DNA from: DAOTTI01 sp034437795 | GTDB taxonomy: Bacteria; Chloroflexota; UBA11872; UBA12225 | DNA length: 46,159 bases | Direction: 5' to 3' | Assembly: GCA_034437795.1 (NCBI GenBank) | Contig: DAOTTI010000216.1 | Coordinates: forward strand, 1 to 46,159 | Shown here: positions 7,524 through 17,233 of the stretch, one piece after another | Position numbering within the stretch: position 1 is the stretch's first letter | Layout: each line of letters begins with the position of its first letter | Made by a program: the position numbers and the translations under genes | Notes under the pieces: model-generated | Told to the model about the DNA's origin: nothing | Database searches by the model: none | Seen by the model: the letters and a program-made list of their open reading frames with translations, nothing else

Positions 7524-8385
7524 TAACGGGCCGCCGTCTCCCAGAACACGAACTGCTGTGGGGCAGTCGTCGCCGCCAGCGTCCAGCGTCCAACGGTAGA
7601 GAACCCCGCGTCGGGCCCCTCGGCGGAAAGGAGCAGGCCGACCTCCTTCACCCAGCTCTCGCGGGGCATTGATCCGGCCTGCTGGAAGGCCACGCGGTCG
7701 ACAGAGACCGGACCGCGCAGCTCAAAGCCGATCTGCTGGGCAGGAGACCCGTCTGGGACCGCCAGCCCGGCAGGTAGCTGCCGCGGTACGGCACCAGGTT
7801 CATGGGATCGAGGGGGCTGTTCGCCACCGGCGTGCCTGCCAGGCGGTCGTCCTGCATGAACGTGTCGGGCAGCACGCTGGCGACGGCGGCGACCAGCGCG
7901 CCGGTGGGCGCGCTTACCACAGGGTTCCCGCCGGCAGGGCCCGGCCCGGTCCCGCGCGCGCGGGGCACGTCGCCGCGAGTGCCGGCGCCGCCAGCGCAAA
8001 ACCGTGCCGCGACCGCCCGTTGCAGCACCGCCGGCTCGTCGTGCAGGGCCTGCGACACGGCAGTGCCCCTGGCGCCACCGGCAGCGCCCCATAGGCTCAA
8101 CAGGAATGCGCTCCCCAGCAGGCTGACTACCACGCCGCCCACCGCCAGGCCGGCGGCACGCTCTCCCGCGGCGCGCCGGACGCGGTAGCTCAGGCGCCGC
8201 TCTCGGGACACGGCGGCGGCGCGCGCCGGTGCTGCCGCACGGCCGGCGCGGCAGAGCAGCCGCTCACCGTCGCGGACGAAGCAGTCGGCTCAGAAGCGCC
8301 CGAAGCACTCGTCGCAGCGGTCGACGGCGGGATGGTGCGGGTGGACATCGCACGTTCGCGGCCGGTGAGCCAGTCCTCTGCCCAT
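7505..8385 (-). pseudogene. Broken B-box zinc-finger / membrane / discoidin-like protein
   Basis: From ATG 8385 the minus strand encodes a B-box-like zinc finger (CDVHPHHPAVDRCDECFGRF). It then hits an in-frame TGA (8292-8290) where the family normally has a Cys codon, and continues as ADCFVRDGERLLCRAG. A transmembrane helix follows (LAVGGVVVSLLGSAFLLSLW). After a frameshift near 7750-7770 comes a discoidin/F5-8C-like C-terminus: VDRVAFQQAGSMP, ESWVKEVGLLLSAEGPD, FVFWETAARYVRLW, with stop at 7505. The parts line up as one membrane-anchored, possibly carbohydrate-binding protein with at least two disabling changes. The TGA needs only one base change from TGC. Confidence 0.6.
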
Positions 8386-8970
8386 TGCTGACGCCGCATC
8401 CTGACGCGATAACCTGGACCGGCCACGGGCTCGCCGCCGGCGACGAAACCGACAGAAGGGCTCACCGAACCGGCTCTAGACATCTCGAGGTGCGTTATAT
8501 CGTGACAACCTTCATCATAGCCCTGCGCGGTGTGCCGGTCAAGCGGAACAGGCGGCGCGTCCTGACCGACACGGTTGATGCTCGCCACGGTCCGTTACCG
8601 GCGGCCCCTGGCCGCCGCGCAGGCGCAACTGCCGCTGCACGGCTGCGGCCGGGGAAGGGCGACCGAAGGCCGCGGCGCGTGACTGCACCGGGATGCGCTC
8701 GCTCCGCCGGCGGCGCCACGGTGAGAGGCGGGGCCATGCGCTATCTTTGCGCGCTGCGGGACACAGCCATGCCGGACCCGCTTCACCGGGTCTTCGCGTA
8801 CCTCTACCTGTCGGTCCTCTTCTTTGCCCCCGAGGCGCTGCTGGCGCTCGGGCCGGTGGCGCTCTTCGGGGCGAGCCCAGGCCCCCTGCACCTCCGCAGA
8901 GCCTGAACGGGGTTCGAACAGGGACCGAACAGGTGGCGCTCTTCGGGGCGAGCCCAGCCCCCTGCGCCGG
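8386..8970. other. 585-bp stretch with no supportable gene
   Basis: Open frames exist on both strands but none has recognisable domains. The best piece is a plus-strand 45-codon stretch from 8770 (FAYLYLSVLFFAPEALLALG) with one hydrophobic helix. It could be a remnant of a membrane protein but is not callable. A 34-bp direct repeat lies at 8855 and 8932. Confidence 0.4.
8855..8965. repeat. Direct repeat of about 34 bp, 77 bp apart
   Basis: GGTGGCGCTCTTCGGGGCGA and the following bases occur at 8855-8889 and again at 8932-8965, differing by a single-base indel. The intervening DNA contains GGTTCGAACAGGGACCGAAC. It may be a duplication footprint. Confidence 0.75.
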
Positions 8971-9315
8971 CTACGGATCGCGCTCAGCGGCGCGCAGGGC
9001 CCACTCACCAGCTACCAGCCCGGCCGAGGTCGAGCACGTCGCGGGTCGCGCAAGGTTCGAGCGGGGCTGACGGTCAGCGCGGCCCGATGGACGGAAGGGG
9101 GCGGCGGCCGGAGTGCGACCAATCTCCACGCTCACGGCATCGAAGCAGGCGTCGCCCGGGCGGTAGGATAAGAGCTCTATGCCGATGGGCTCGCCGGTAG
9201 TGGAGCCTTTGATCAGGATGACGCCGTCGTCTAGCTCAGTGCAGACCTGATCCCGCCGACGATCCTGCCAGAAGACGGTGAGTAGCTCGGCGTCGGGTTC
9301 GTAGAAGACCTTCAC
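8971..9315 (-). CDS. DUF2283 family protein
   Basis: The N-terminal 70 residues match the DUF2283 pattern: MKVFYEPDAELLTVFW, GVILIKGSTTGEPIGIELL, YRPGDACFDAVSVEIG. Proteins of this type are small beta-rich polypeptides often encoded beside a second small gene and sometimes proposed as toxin-antitoxin-like partners; a function is not established. The start is GTG 9315, only 6 bp after the stop of the broken upstream partner. The last roughly 40 residues (Arg/Ser/Ala-rich) are not typical of the family and may be read-through after loss of the native stop. Confidence 0.7.
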   Translation of the reverse strand: MKVFYEPDAELLTVFWQDRRRDQVCTELDDGVILIKGSTTGEPIGIELLSYRPGDACFDAVSVEIGRTPAAAPFRPSGRADRQPRSNLARPATCSTSAGLVAGEWALRAAERDP

Positions 9316-9321
9316 CTTGGG

Positions 9322-9660
9322 TCACAGCCGTTCGCCTTCCCTGTTTCTATCCGTGGGGTAGGCGGTAATCAGGAAGCCATCACTGTCCAGGCGGGGGCAA
9401 CGGCGACCAGCCAGTAGGGCTCGTCGCGGCGGTCGAACAGGAGCACATGGGGATCACGGCCGCTGCGACGCACCTCATCTGGCGAGGCAACACTTGCTGG
9501 AGTGCGGCGTCGCGGCCGGCGAGGTCTGGATGTTTAGCAAGCAGGCGGGGCCAGTACTGGTAGCCGATTGGAGCCATCACCTCTACCTTGAGGCCAGCGA
9601 CCTCTCGGAGGCGCTCGACCTTGCCGAACCAGGGTAGCCAGCCCGGCGTATTGACTAGCG
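9322..9660 (-). pseudogene. Frameshifted partner gene of DUF2283
   Basis: Three minus-strand frames join into one protein. The first segment reads LPWFGKVERLREVAGLKVEV and VMAPIGYQYWPRLLAKHPDL; after a shift near 9480-9490 comes PDEVRRSGRDPHVLLFDRRD and EPYWLVAVA; after a second shift near 9390-9400 (beside a run of G) comes LDSDGFLITAYPTDRNREGE, ending RL-stop at 9324-9322. From memory, this ending (ITAY.TDR.KEGER) is typical of an uncharacterised small protein family encoded directly upstream of DUF2283 genes. The two frameshifts inactivate it unless they are sequencing errors. Confidence 0.6.
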
Positions 9661-9936
9661 GAGCCCTTGGCCTGGCCCTCTCTCACAGGTAGAGGGACCT
9701 TCTCGAAGCGGGAGCCCTCAGCCTAACTCTCTCCTAAAAGGAACGGACGGGGCTGATCGCCGGCGATACAGGGTCGGGGCCGGATGCGCAGGTGGCTATC
9801 CGCGTGGCGGCTCGTCATGTCCCGCCGGTGCCTGGCGCTGCGGGCGCCGGCGGTGCGCGGGGGCGACGGCACGCGAGCCGCCGGCTGGCTGCGCCCGCGG
9901 CCGGGGCCTCGTTGATAATCCCCGCAGAAGGATCAT
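9661..9936. other. Intergenic stretch without a supportable gene
   Basis: Contains degraded family-A-like bases around 9670-9740 (CCTCTCTCAC...GGGAGCCCTCAGCC) and G+C-rich sequence. No ribosome-binding site, RNA gene or conserved reading frame seen. Confidence 0.4.
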
Positions 9937-11025
9937 TCAGGTCAGGGGGACAGATCCAGAGCGCTCAGTGCGCGCTCGCACCCAGGAGCGCACCGCTGCG
10001 GCGGGGCCGTGGCGCACGAGGGGCCGCTGGATCAGCGCCAGCAACGCCTGGCGCCGTTCGGGCACGTTGGCCCAGGCCAGCGCCCGCTCGGCCTCGGCCC
10101 GCCCCGCCTGGATCAGGCGCAGGTGCTCGCCCGCAGCCAGCAGCAGTAGCAGGTCGTGCGCGTCCACCATCTCCTGGACCGCCTCCACTGTGGCGCCCTG
10201 CAGGGCCGCGGCTCGCGCCGCATAGGCGCAGACCGCCTCCGGCGTGATCACCGTGGCGAAGGTGCCCCGCGGCGGCTCCCGGGCAGCGGCTCCGGTGGCT
10301 GTGCCATACTGCACGAAGCGCCGCGCCGGCCAGTCGACCCCAATGGCAGCGAAGTCCACCACCACTAGCCGGCCGCGACCGACCACCACGTTGCTCGCGC
10401 TGTAGTCAAGGCTGCCAGCAGCAGCCGGCGCATGCAGCGCGACCTCACCGGCCAGGCGAAGGCTGGACCCTACCTTGCGCGGCACGTCCCGACCGAGCAG
10501 CCAGGCCAGCGTGGCCGGCGCCTGGGCCAGCCACGGTGCCGCCTGGGCGCGGAGGGCCTGGATCTGGGCCTGCCAGCGCGCCGCGTCGGCCTGCGCCCGC
10601 GCCGTGAATGGGGCGAAGGCGCCCTCGATCTCGGCCAGCGCCAGGGCTAGCTCCCGACCAAGGCGCGCTCGCCTGGCCGCGCCAGCGCCCTGCGCCGCCA
10701 CGTCGAGCGTCTGGTCGCCGCACCATTCCAGCGCCACCCACTGAGGCGGGCGCTCCGATGAGACGGCCAGTACTGCGGGGACGGAGCAGCGGTGCCGGCC
10801 GAGCCAGTGCAGCGCCTGGACCTCCACGTCCAGCGGCGCGCGCTCAGCAGCCAGCTTCAGCGCCAGGACGCGTCCAGCGCTGAGCTCGATGCGCCACACG
10901 CGCGGCGAGACCTGGCGCGCGTCTTTGAGGCCGGCGCGCCAGGCGGGCGGCAGGGCCGCCACCACGCTCGGCCACACCGCGGCGAGGCGCGCCGGGAGGG
11001 ACGCCTCACTCCCTGAGCGGGACAC
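9937..11025 (-). CDS. Aminoglycoside phosphotransferase-like kinase-fold protein
   Basis: A 362-residue protein with the layout of the APH/choline-kinase fold. The N-lobe has RVLALKLAAE, where K is the likely ATP-binding Lys, then VALEWCGDQTLD. The C-lobe has GSLDYSASNVVV followed by LVVVDFAAIG. The catalytic loop consensus HxDx4N reads SLDYSASN here: Asp and Asn are kept but the His is Ser. The DF metal-binding Asp is present. Start GTG 11025 lies 24 bp after ribH, so it is probably the last gene of the riboflavin operon. A small-molecule kinase is the best guess; nothing points to drug resistance. Confidence 0.65.
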   Translation of the reverse strand: MSRSGSEASLPARLAAVWPSVVAALPPAWRAGLKDARQVSPRVWRIELSAGRVLALKLAAERAPLDVEVQALHWLGRHRCSVPAVLAVSSERPPQWVALEWCGDQTLDVAAQGAGAARRARLGRELALALAEIEGAFAPFTARAQADAARWQAQIQALRAQAAPWLAQAPATLAWLLGRDVPRKVGSSLRLAGEVALHAPAAAGSLDYSASNVVVGRGRLVVVDFAAIGVDWPARRFVQYGTATGAAAREPPRGTFATVITPEAVCAYAARAAALQGATVEAVQEMVDAHDLLLLLAAGEHLRLIQAGRAEAERALAWANVPERRQALLALIQRPLVRHGPAAAVRSWVRARTERSGSVPLT

Positions 11026-11049
11026 AGCGCTCCCTGAGCCGGCGGCGGC

Positions 11050-11586
11050 TCACCGCTCTGCCGCCGCCTCCCCTGCCTTCCCACCGATCGGGCCGTCGGC
11101 GCTCAGGTCCCGCGCGTCCGCGAGCTGAGCCATGAGATCGGCCATCTCGATGGCGGTGACCGCAGCGTCGTATCCCTTGTTCCCCGCCTTGGCGCCCGAG
11201 CGGTCCATGGCCTGCTCCAGATCGTCGGTCGTGATGATCCCGAAGATGACGGGGACCCCCGTATCCAGGCCGGCGCGCGCCACCCCCGCCGCGGCCTGCC
11301 CCGCCACGTAGTCGAAGTGGCTGGTGGCCCCACGAATGATGGCCCCCAGACAGATGATGGCATCGTAGCGACCGCTGCCGGCCAGGCGCTTGGCCACCAC
11401 GGGGATCTCAAACGAGCCGGGGACCCACGCCACGTCCACCTGCTGCTCCGGCACGCCGTGGCGCCGGAAGGCAGCCTGCGCCCCGTCCAGCAGCTGCCTG
11501 GTGAAGAACTCGTTGAAGCGGGCCACCACCACGGCGAAGCGCCGGCGGTCGCCGCCCGTCAGCCTCCCCTCGAAGGTCCGTCCCAT
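11050..11586 (-). CDS. ribH: 6,7-dimethyl-8-ribityllumazine synthase
   Basis: A 178-residue protein. RibH condenses 5-amino-6-ribitylaminouracil with 3,4-dihydroxy-2-butanone-4-phosphate, the penultimate step of riboflavin synthesis. Family landmarks are clear: FAVVVARFNEFFTRQLLDGA, VPGSFEIPVVAKRL, ICLGAIIRGATSHFDYVA, VPVIFGIITTDDLEQAMDR and GNKGYDAA. His in SHFDYV is the usual general acid/base. The C-terminal 25 residues after the last helix (LADARDLSADGPIGG...) extend beyond the core. It follows ribBA by 62 bp and precedes the kinase-like gene. Confidence 0.95.
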   Translation of the reverse strand: MGRTFEGRLTGGDRRRFAVVVARFNEFFTRQLLDGAQAAFRRHGVPEQQVDVAWVPGSFEIPVVAKRLAGSGRYDAIICLGAIIRGATSHFDYVAGQAAAGVARAGLDTGVPVIFGIITTDDLEQAMDRSGAKAGNKGYDAAVTAIEMADLMAQLADARDLSADGPIGGKAGEAAAER

Positions 11587-11648
11587 GCCTGCCGTCCTCA
11601 GCGGTCGTGCTCCTCATCGTGCTCGCGGCGCCGGAACGCCCGCCGTGG

Positions 11649-12892
<1,244 letters not shown>

Positions 12893-12893
<1 letters not shown>

Positions 12894-13507
12894 TACTCCT
12901 CTCCTCCCCGGCCTCGGCCGGCATACGCGGCGGCGCGGGCGACGTATTTGGCCAGAATGTCCGCCTCCAGGTTGACCGGCGCGCCCAGCGGCTTCTGGCA
13001 CAGGAGCGTCGCCCCCTGCGTGTGCGGGATCAGCGCCACCGTAAAGCGATCGTCCGCTACCTCCACCACGGTCAGGCTTACGCCATCAACGGCGATCGAC
13101 CCCTTGGGCACGATATAGCGCATTAGCTCGCGGGGCGCGGTAAAGGTGGCGATAACGGAGTCCCCGTCAGGCCGGCGGGCGGCGATCGTGCCCACAGCGT
13201 CCACGTGGCCCTGCATGAAGTGCCCGCCCAGCCGGCCAGTGGCGGCTAGCGCTCGCTCCAGGTGCACGCCATCGCCTTCGCTGAGCCGGCCCAGGTTCGT
13301 GCACCGCAAGGTCTCCGGCGTGGCCTCCACGGCAAACCAGCCATCGCCACGGGCCACAATGGTGAGGCAGGCCCCGTTGACGGCCATGCTGTCCCCGACC
13401 CTGGCGTCTTCCAGCACCCGCCGCGCCTCGATGGTCAGGCGCGCCCCGCCCGAGACGACCTCCAGCTTCCGGACGCGGCCGATCTCCTCGACGATCCCCG
13501 TGAACAC
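12893..13507 (-). CDS. ribE: Riboflavin synthase, alpha subunit
   Basis: A 204-residue protein with two lumazine-binding repeats. The first begins MFTGIVEEIG and contains VNGACLTIV; the second begins MQGHVDAVGT and contains VDGVSLTVVEV. The N-terminal MFTGI and the Cys in NGACLT are hallmarks. The enzyme dismutates two ribityllumazines to riboflavin plus a pyrimidine that RibH re-uses. The start is GTG 13507. The stop overlaps the ribBA start by one base. Called ribC in enterobacterial nomenclature. Confidence 0.95.
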
Positions 13508-13531
13508 TTGCGCTCGTGACGAGGGAGGGCG

Positions 13532-14707
13532 TCACTCCGGCCAGTGGACCCTCCGCACGTATCCCGCAATGAGTGTATCAGCGCCCAGGCGGCGCACCTC
13601 CATGTCCAGGAGGCGCTTGGCGCCGGCCAGCAAGGGCGCGCCCCGCCCGGCGACGGCCCCCGGCGCGTCCTTCCCGCCGATGACCACCGGCGCCAGAAAG
13701 GCGCACACGCGGTCGACCAGGTCGGCGTCGAAGAAGGCGCCGTGCACTGTAGCGCCGCCTTCGACCAGCAGGCTGGTCACCTGCCGCCGGCCCAGTTCGT
13801 CCAGCAGCGCCGGCAGCGAAACCCGCCCGCCGTCGGCCGGAAGCACCCACACCTCGGCGCCGGCGGCGGCCAGGGCCGCGCGCCGGCCGGCGGGAGCCGC
13901 CTCCGTGACGCAGATGGTGACGCGCCCGGGCAGCGCCCGGCTGAGCAGGCGCGCCGACGGAGGCGTTCTGGCCAGGCTATCGAGGACGATGCGGCGCGGC
14001 TGGCGCGCCGGCCAGCCGCCGGCGCCCAGGCGCACCGTCAGCTCAGGGTCGTCGGCTAAGACCGTGCCGGCGCCGACTAGCACGGCATCCACCTGGGCCC
14101 GCAGGCGGTGGGCCTCCGCCCGCGCCTCCGGCCCCGTTATCCAGCGGGAGTCGCCCGTGTGCGTGGCGATGCGTCCATCCAGGCTGGCCGCGAACTTGGC
14201 GATGACGTAGGGCCGGCCGCTGGTGATCCAGCGGGCGAAGTCTTCGTTCAGGGCCCGCGCCTCCTGGGCGCCTTCGCCAGTGAAGGTGCGGATGCCGGCC
14301 GCCTCCAGGCGCGCCCTCCCCTGGCCGCGCACGGCCGGGTTCGGGTCCAGCGTGGCCAGGTGCACCTCGGCGATGCCGGCCGCCATCACCGCCTCCACGC
14401 AAGGCGGCGTCCGCCCGTGATGGGCGCAGGGCTCCAGCGTGACGTACAGCGCCGCCCCGCGCGCCGCCTGCCCGGCGGCCTGGAGCGCCACCGTCTCGGC
14501 GTGCGGGCGCCCGCCCGGCTGCGTCGCGCCCTCACCCACAATCGCGCCATCGCGCACGACCACGGCCCCCACGGCCGGGTTGGGGCTCGTGCCCCCCTTT
14601 GCCGCGCGCGCCAGCTCCAGCGCCCTCGCCATGAACGGCGACGGCGGCGTGAACGGCGACGGCGGCGCCCCCGCCCCGCCGGATGCCCTTGCGCCGGACC
14701 CCTGCAT
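13532..14707 (-). CDS. ribD: Bifunctional riboflavin deaminase/reductase
   Basis: A 391-residue protein. The N-terminal deaminase domain has the zinc motifs PHAETVAL and PCAHHGRTPPC; the C-terminal reductase domain has AASLDGRIAT, DSRWITG, VGAGTVLADDPELTVR and LLVEGGATVHGAFF. Together they turn the GTP cyclohydrolase II product into 5-amino-6-ribitylamino-uracil phosphate. The ATG at 14707 overlaps the stop of the upstream htrA gene as TAATG, supporting this start although it adds a Pro/Ser-rich leader before the usual MARALELA. That leader arises from a short tandem duplication in the DNA near 14634-14672 (PPSPFTPPSPF). Confidence 0.93.
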   Translation of the reverse strand: MQGSGARASGGAGAPPSPFTPPSPFMARALELARAAKGGTSPNPAVGAVVVRDGAIVGEGATQPGGRPHAETVALQAAGQAARGAALYVTLEPCAHHGRTPPCVEAVMAAGIAEVHLATLDPNPAVRGQGRARLEAAGIRTFTGEGAQEARALNEDFARWITSGRPYVIAKFAASLDGRIATHTGDSRWITGPEARAEAHRLRAQVDAVLVGAGTVLADDPELTVRLGAGGWPARQPRRIVLDSLARTPPSARLLSRALPGRVTICVTEAAPAGRRAALAAAGAEVWVLPADGGRVSLPALLDELGRRQVTSLLVEGGATVHGAFFDADLVDRVCAFLAPVVIGGKDAPGAVAGRGAPLLAGAKRLLDMEVRRLGADTLIAGYVRRVHWPE

Positions 14708-15828
14708 TATCGGTTGCGCGGGAGGGTGTCGGGCCAGGCCTCGACCGTGACCTCGACGTCCAGCCGCACGCCGGCGCGATCGATCCCCAGGATGACCGTC
14801 TGGCCCGGGCGGGTATCATGGTCCAGGCGCTCGCCCAGCTCGTCGACGGTCCGCACCGGCTTCCCCGCGACGGCCACGATCACGTCGCCGGCCTGGATGC
14901 CGGCGCGCTGCGCCGGCCCCCCGTCGATCGTCTCGCCGATCAGCACCCCGCTGGACGTGGCCAGGCCACGGGAGCGGGCCAGCGCCGGTGTGACCTCCTG
15001 CCCCGTGATCCCCAGCCAGGCGTGCTGGATCGTCTCGCCGGCAAGCATGCTCTCGAGAAAGCGTTTGACGGTGTCCACCGACACGGCGTACCCGATGCCA
15101 GCAAAGCCCCGCTGCCCGCTCAGCGCCTCGATGGCCGTGTTGATGCCGATCAGCTCGCCCCTGGAGTTGAGCAGCGGGCCGCCGGAATTCCCCGGGTTAA
15201 TGGCCGCATCGGTCTGGATCACGTTCCTGAGCGGGCGCTCGCCGGGCCGTAGGGTGCGGTTCAGCCCGCTCACCACGCCCACGGTGACGCTCCGCTCCAG
15301 CCGGTCGGGGTTGCCGATGGCGATGGCCAGCATCCCCGGCCGTACGGCGGCCGCATCGCCCAGCGGGATCACCGGCAGATTGCTCGGGGCATCGATCAGC
15401 CGGAGCAGGGCCAGGTCATTCTGCGGATCGGCGCCCAGCACCTCCCCCGCATAGTACACCCGGTCGGAGAGCGCCACCTCGATCTCCCTGGAGCCGCGCA
15501 CGACGTGGTGGTTCGTGACCACGACGCCGTCCGGCCGGATGACCACGCCGGAGCCAAGCCCCTGGCGCTGCGTGCTGCCGCGAACGTAGATGGCCACCAC
15601 GGCGGGAGCCGCCCGCTCGTACACATCCGCCACCTGGCGCTCGTCGAAGATGGTCGCCTTGCTCGCCTCGCCGCTGCGTGAGAGGGGCGCCTCCAGTTTG
15701 ACCGGCACCACCGCGCCGCGGGGACCCGGCCATAGGAACCAGGCGTAGATCAGCGCCAGCATCGCGCCGGTGGCCATGCTCACGAAGACCAGCGTCACCG
15801 CGCCCAGGAGCCGTCGCAGGCGAGCCAT
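14707..15828 (-). CDS. Membrane-anchored HtrA/DegP-like serine protease with PDZ domain
   Basis: A 373-residue S1C protease. One N-terminal membrane helix (VTLVFVSMATGAMLALIYAW) would tether it with the protease outside. The catalytic triad is readable: H108 in TNHHVV, D138 in DPQNDLALL and S215 in NPGNSGGPLL. A single PDZ domain follows (GVLIGETIDGGPAQRAGIQA, GDVIVAVAGKPV). These proteases handle misfolded envelope proteins. It is the first gene of the riboflavin run, with its stop overlapping the ribD start (TAATG). An unrelated paralogue lies at 43641. Confidence 0.92.
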   Translation of the reverse strand: MARLRRLLGAVTLVFVSMATGAMLALIYAWFLWPGPRGAVVPVKLEAPLSRSGEASKATIFDERQVADVYERAAPAVVAIYVRGSTQRQGLGSGVVIRPDGVVVTNHHVVRGSREIEVALSDRVYYAGEVLGADPQNDLALLRLIDAPSNLPVIPLGDAAAVRPGMLAIAIGNPDRLERSVTVGVVSGLNRTLRPGERPLRNVIQTDAAINPGNSGGPLLNSRGELIGINTAIEALSGQRGFAGIGYAVSVDTVKRFLESMLAGETIQHAWLGITGQEVTPALARSRGLATSSGVLIGETIDGGPAQRAGIQAGDVIVAVAGKPVRTVDELGERLDHDTRPGQTVILGIDRAGVRLDVEVTVEAWPDTLPRNR

Positions 15829-15953
15829 TGTCTCTCAGAAGGAGCGTAGCAGAGCGCCCAAGATCCTTCCAGATCCCGTCCCGGCTGCTCCGCGGCTCGT
15901 CTCTCTCACGTCCCCGCCGGCTGCCGGCGCGACTGCGCCGATAGGTGGCCGCC

Positions 15954-16035
15954 ACCCACCTGCGAGGGCGGCTTGACGTGAGGAAGGACCAGAGGGCCAG
16001 TTCGGCGGGGCGCTACCCACCTGCGGGGGCGGCTT
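15954..16035. repeat. 21-bp direct repeat, 61 bp apart
   Basis: ACCCACCTGCGAGGGCGGCTT at 15954-15974 recurs at 16015-16035 with one substitution. It is upstream of the htrA-rib operon and next to an insertion-sequence remnant; its role is unknown. No gene is supported between 15829 and 16168. Confidence 0.7.
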
Positions 16036-16168
16036 ACAGGATGCTGATGGCGGCTGCGATGGAGCTTGACGCTGCCGGCGCAGGACTGGGGAGCGCGCGT
16101 GACAGTGGCGGCCCCGGGGGCGACCGCCCGCTCGTTCGCCGTCCCTGGCTTTAGGTGATGTGTAACGG

Positions 16169-16690
16169 TCAGGACCACGGCACCTGGTGAGCTGGAGTGG
16201 GACGAGGAAGCCTCAGGCTGATCATGGCGAGGGAGATGAAGGCTGCCTCGGGGCCTGGGAGGGCTTCGACGTCCTGGCTCAAGCGCCGGCAGGGTCCGAG
16301 CCACGCGACGGTGCGTTCCACTCCCCCCGCGGCGTTTGACCAGCCCGTCTCACCTTCGGCGGAACGGCACATGGCGTGTCGACATGGCTGGACACGTCAG
16401 AGGAGCACGAAGCCCCGCGCCTCGGCCGGCCGTGTGCCCACGTCCATGGTCAGCCCCGCATAGCGGGCGGCGAAGGCGACAGTCCCGCCAGAGGCGCTGT
16501 CCGCCCACAGGTGGCCGAGACGGGGAAGGTCTGTGGCGCCACCAGGGTGGTCACCACCAGTCTCCCGCCGTCCCGATCGTGGATGCTGGCCGGATGGACC
16601 ACTCCCCGCAGCCGCAAGCCTTCGGTGTCGACCGCGATGGGGCGCTGGCGACCGTTGACGTGCTTGTCAGCGTGGTACCCGTGAGGCCCC
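16169..16690 (-). mobile_element. Degenerate IS5-family transposase remnant
   Basis: Minus-strand fragments in two frames line up with the C-terminal half of an IS5-type DDE transposase. First GYHADKHVNGRQRPIAVDTE and VVHPASIHDRDGGRL, then after a shift RLGHLWADSASGG (second catalytic Asp region), RPAEARGFVLL, an in-frame TGA, and finally GGVERTVAWLGPCRRLSQD and EAAFISLAMISLRL (the catalytic Glu and the closing helix). The 5' half is missing. A frameshift near 16510, a stop near 16400 and loss of the N-terminus make it dead. No flanking inverted repeats could be defined. Confidence 0.75.
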
Positions 16691-16860
16691 CTTTCCCTTT
16701 GGGAGCTTGTATCTGTCGCTGGCGCCCCAAGGGGGCCTCGCCGACTATTGGCGAGTGAAGCCCTCACCCTGTGGAAGAGGGAGCAAGGAGCGAATAGCGA
16801 GTGGAGCCCGCACCCTTCACGCTCTGAGAGAGGGCGAGGGGAAGCCATCGCCGGTCATGC
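16690..16860. repeat. Family A-like dispersed repeat region
   Basis: Contains CCCTTTGGGAGC, AGCCCTCACCCTGTGGAAG and CTCTGAGAGAGGGCGAGGGG, degraded family-A units. They abut the truncated 5' side of the IS5 remnant and may mark where it was cut. Confidence 0.5.
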
Positions 16861-16900
16861 ATAATCCAGACGAAGGAAATTCCGAGGAGGAACGAACGCG

Positions 16901-17206
16901 ATGCTATGCCCCGTCGACCACACCGAGCTCCGGCCCGTGGAACGGCAAGGGATCGAGCTGGACTTCTGCCCCACCTGCCGCGGCGTGTGGCTCGACCGCG
17001 GCGAGCTGGACAAGATCATCGATCGCACGGTGGAGGGGCTGGGACGCGGGCCCGCGACCCGGCGGAGCGGATGGGAAGGCGATGCCGAGCGCGCCGCTCG
17101 CTACGATGACGATGGCGGGCCCGATCGCCCCTACGACGAGCGCTACGACCCGAGACACCGCCGGCGCCGGCGCTCCTGGCTCGGCGAACTGTTCGACTTC
17201 GACTGA
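16901..17206 (+). CDS. zf-TFIIB zinc-ribbon protein
   Basis: A 101-residue protein beginning MLCPVDHTELRPVERQ, then DFCPTCRGVWLDRGELDKII, the signature of the TFIIB-type zinc-finger family (COG3809-like). Ligands are C3, C23 and C26, with the fourth position Asp or His rather than Cys, a variant I have seen in the family. The C-terminus is charged, ending RRRRRSWLGELFDFD. The start is well supported: a strong GAGGAGG ribosome-binding site at 16884-16890 sits 10 bp before the ATG. Function in this family is unknown. Confidence 0.85.
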   Translation: MLCPVDHTELRPVERQGIELDFCPTCRGVWLDRGELDKIIDRTVEGLGRGPATRRSGWEGDAERAARYDDDGGPDRPYDERYDPRHRRRRRSWLGELFDFD

Positions 17207-17233
17207 CCGGCTCCCTTCCTTCAAGCTCCATCG

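Noticed and set aside
8229..8906. 225-codon plus-strand frame
   Set aside because: Covers the opposite strand of the B-box pseudogene; only the last 45 codons look protein-like and no family was recognised.
8905..8932. TTCGAAC loop resembling a tRNA T-arm
   Set aside because: The flanking bases do not pair as a T-stem and no acceptor, D or anticodon arm can be folded around it.
13508..13531. Possible FMN riboswitch before ribE or ribD
   Set aside because: The gap is 24 bp, ribD overlaps htrA, and no conserved RFN stems were seen upstream of htrA.
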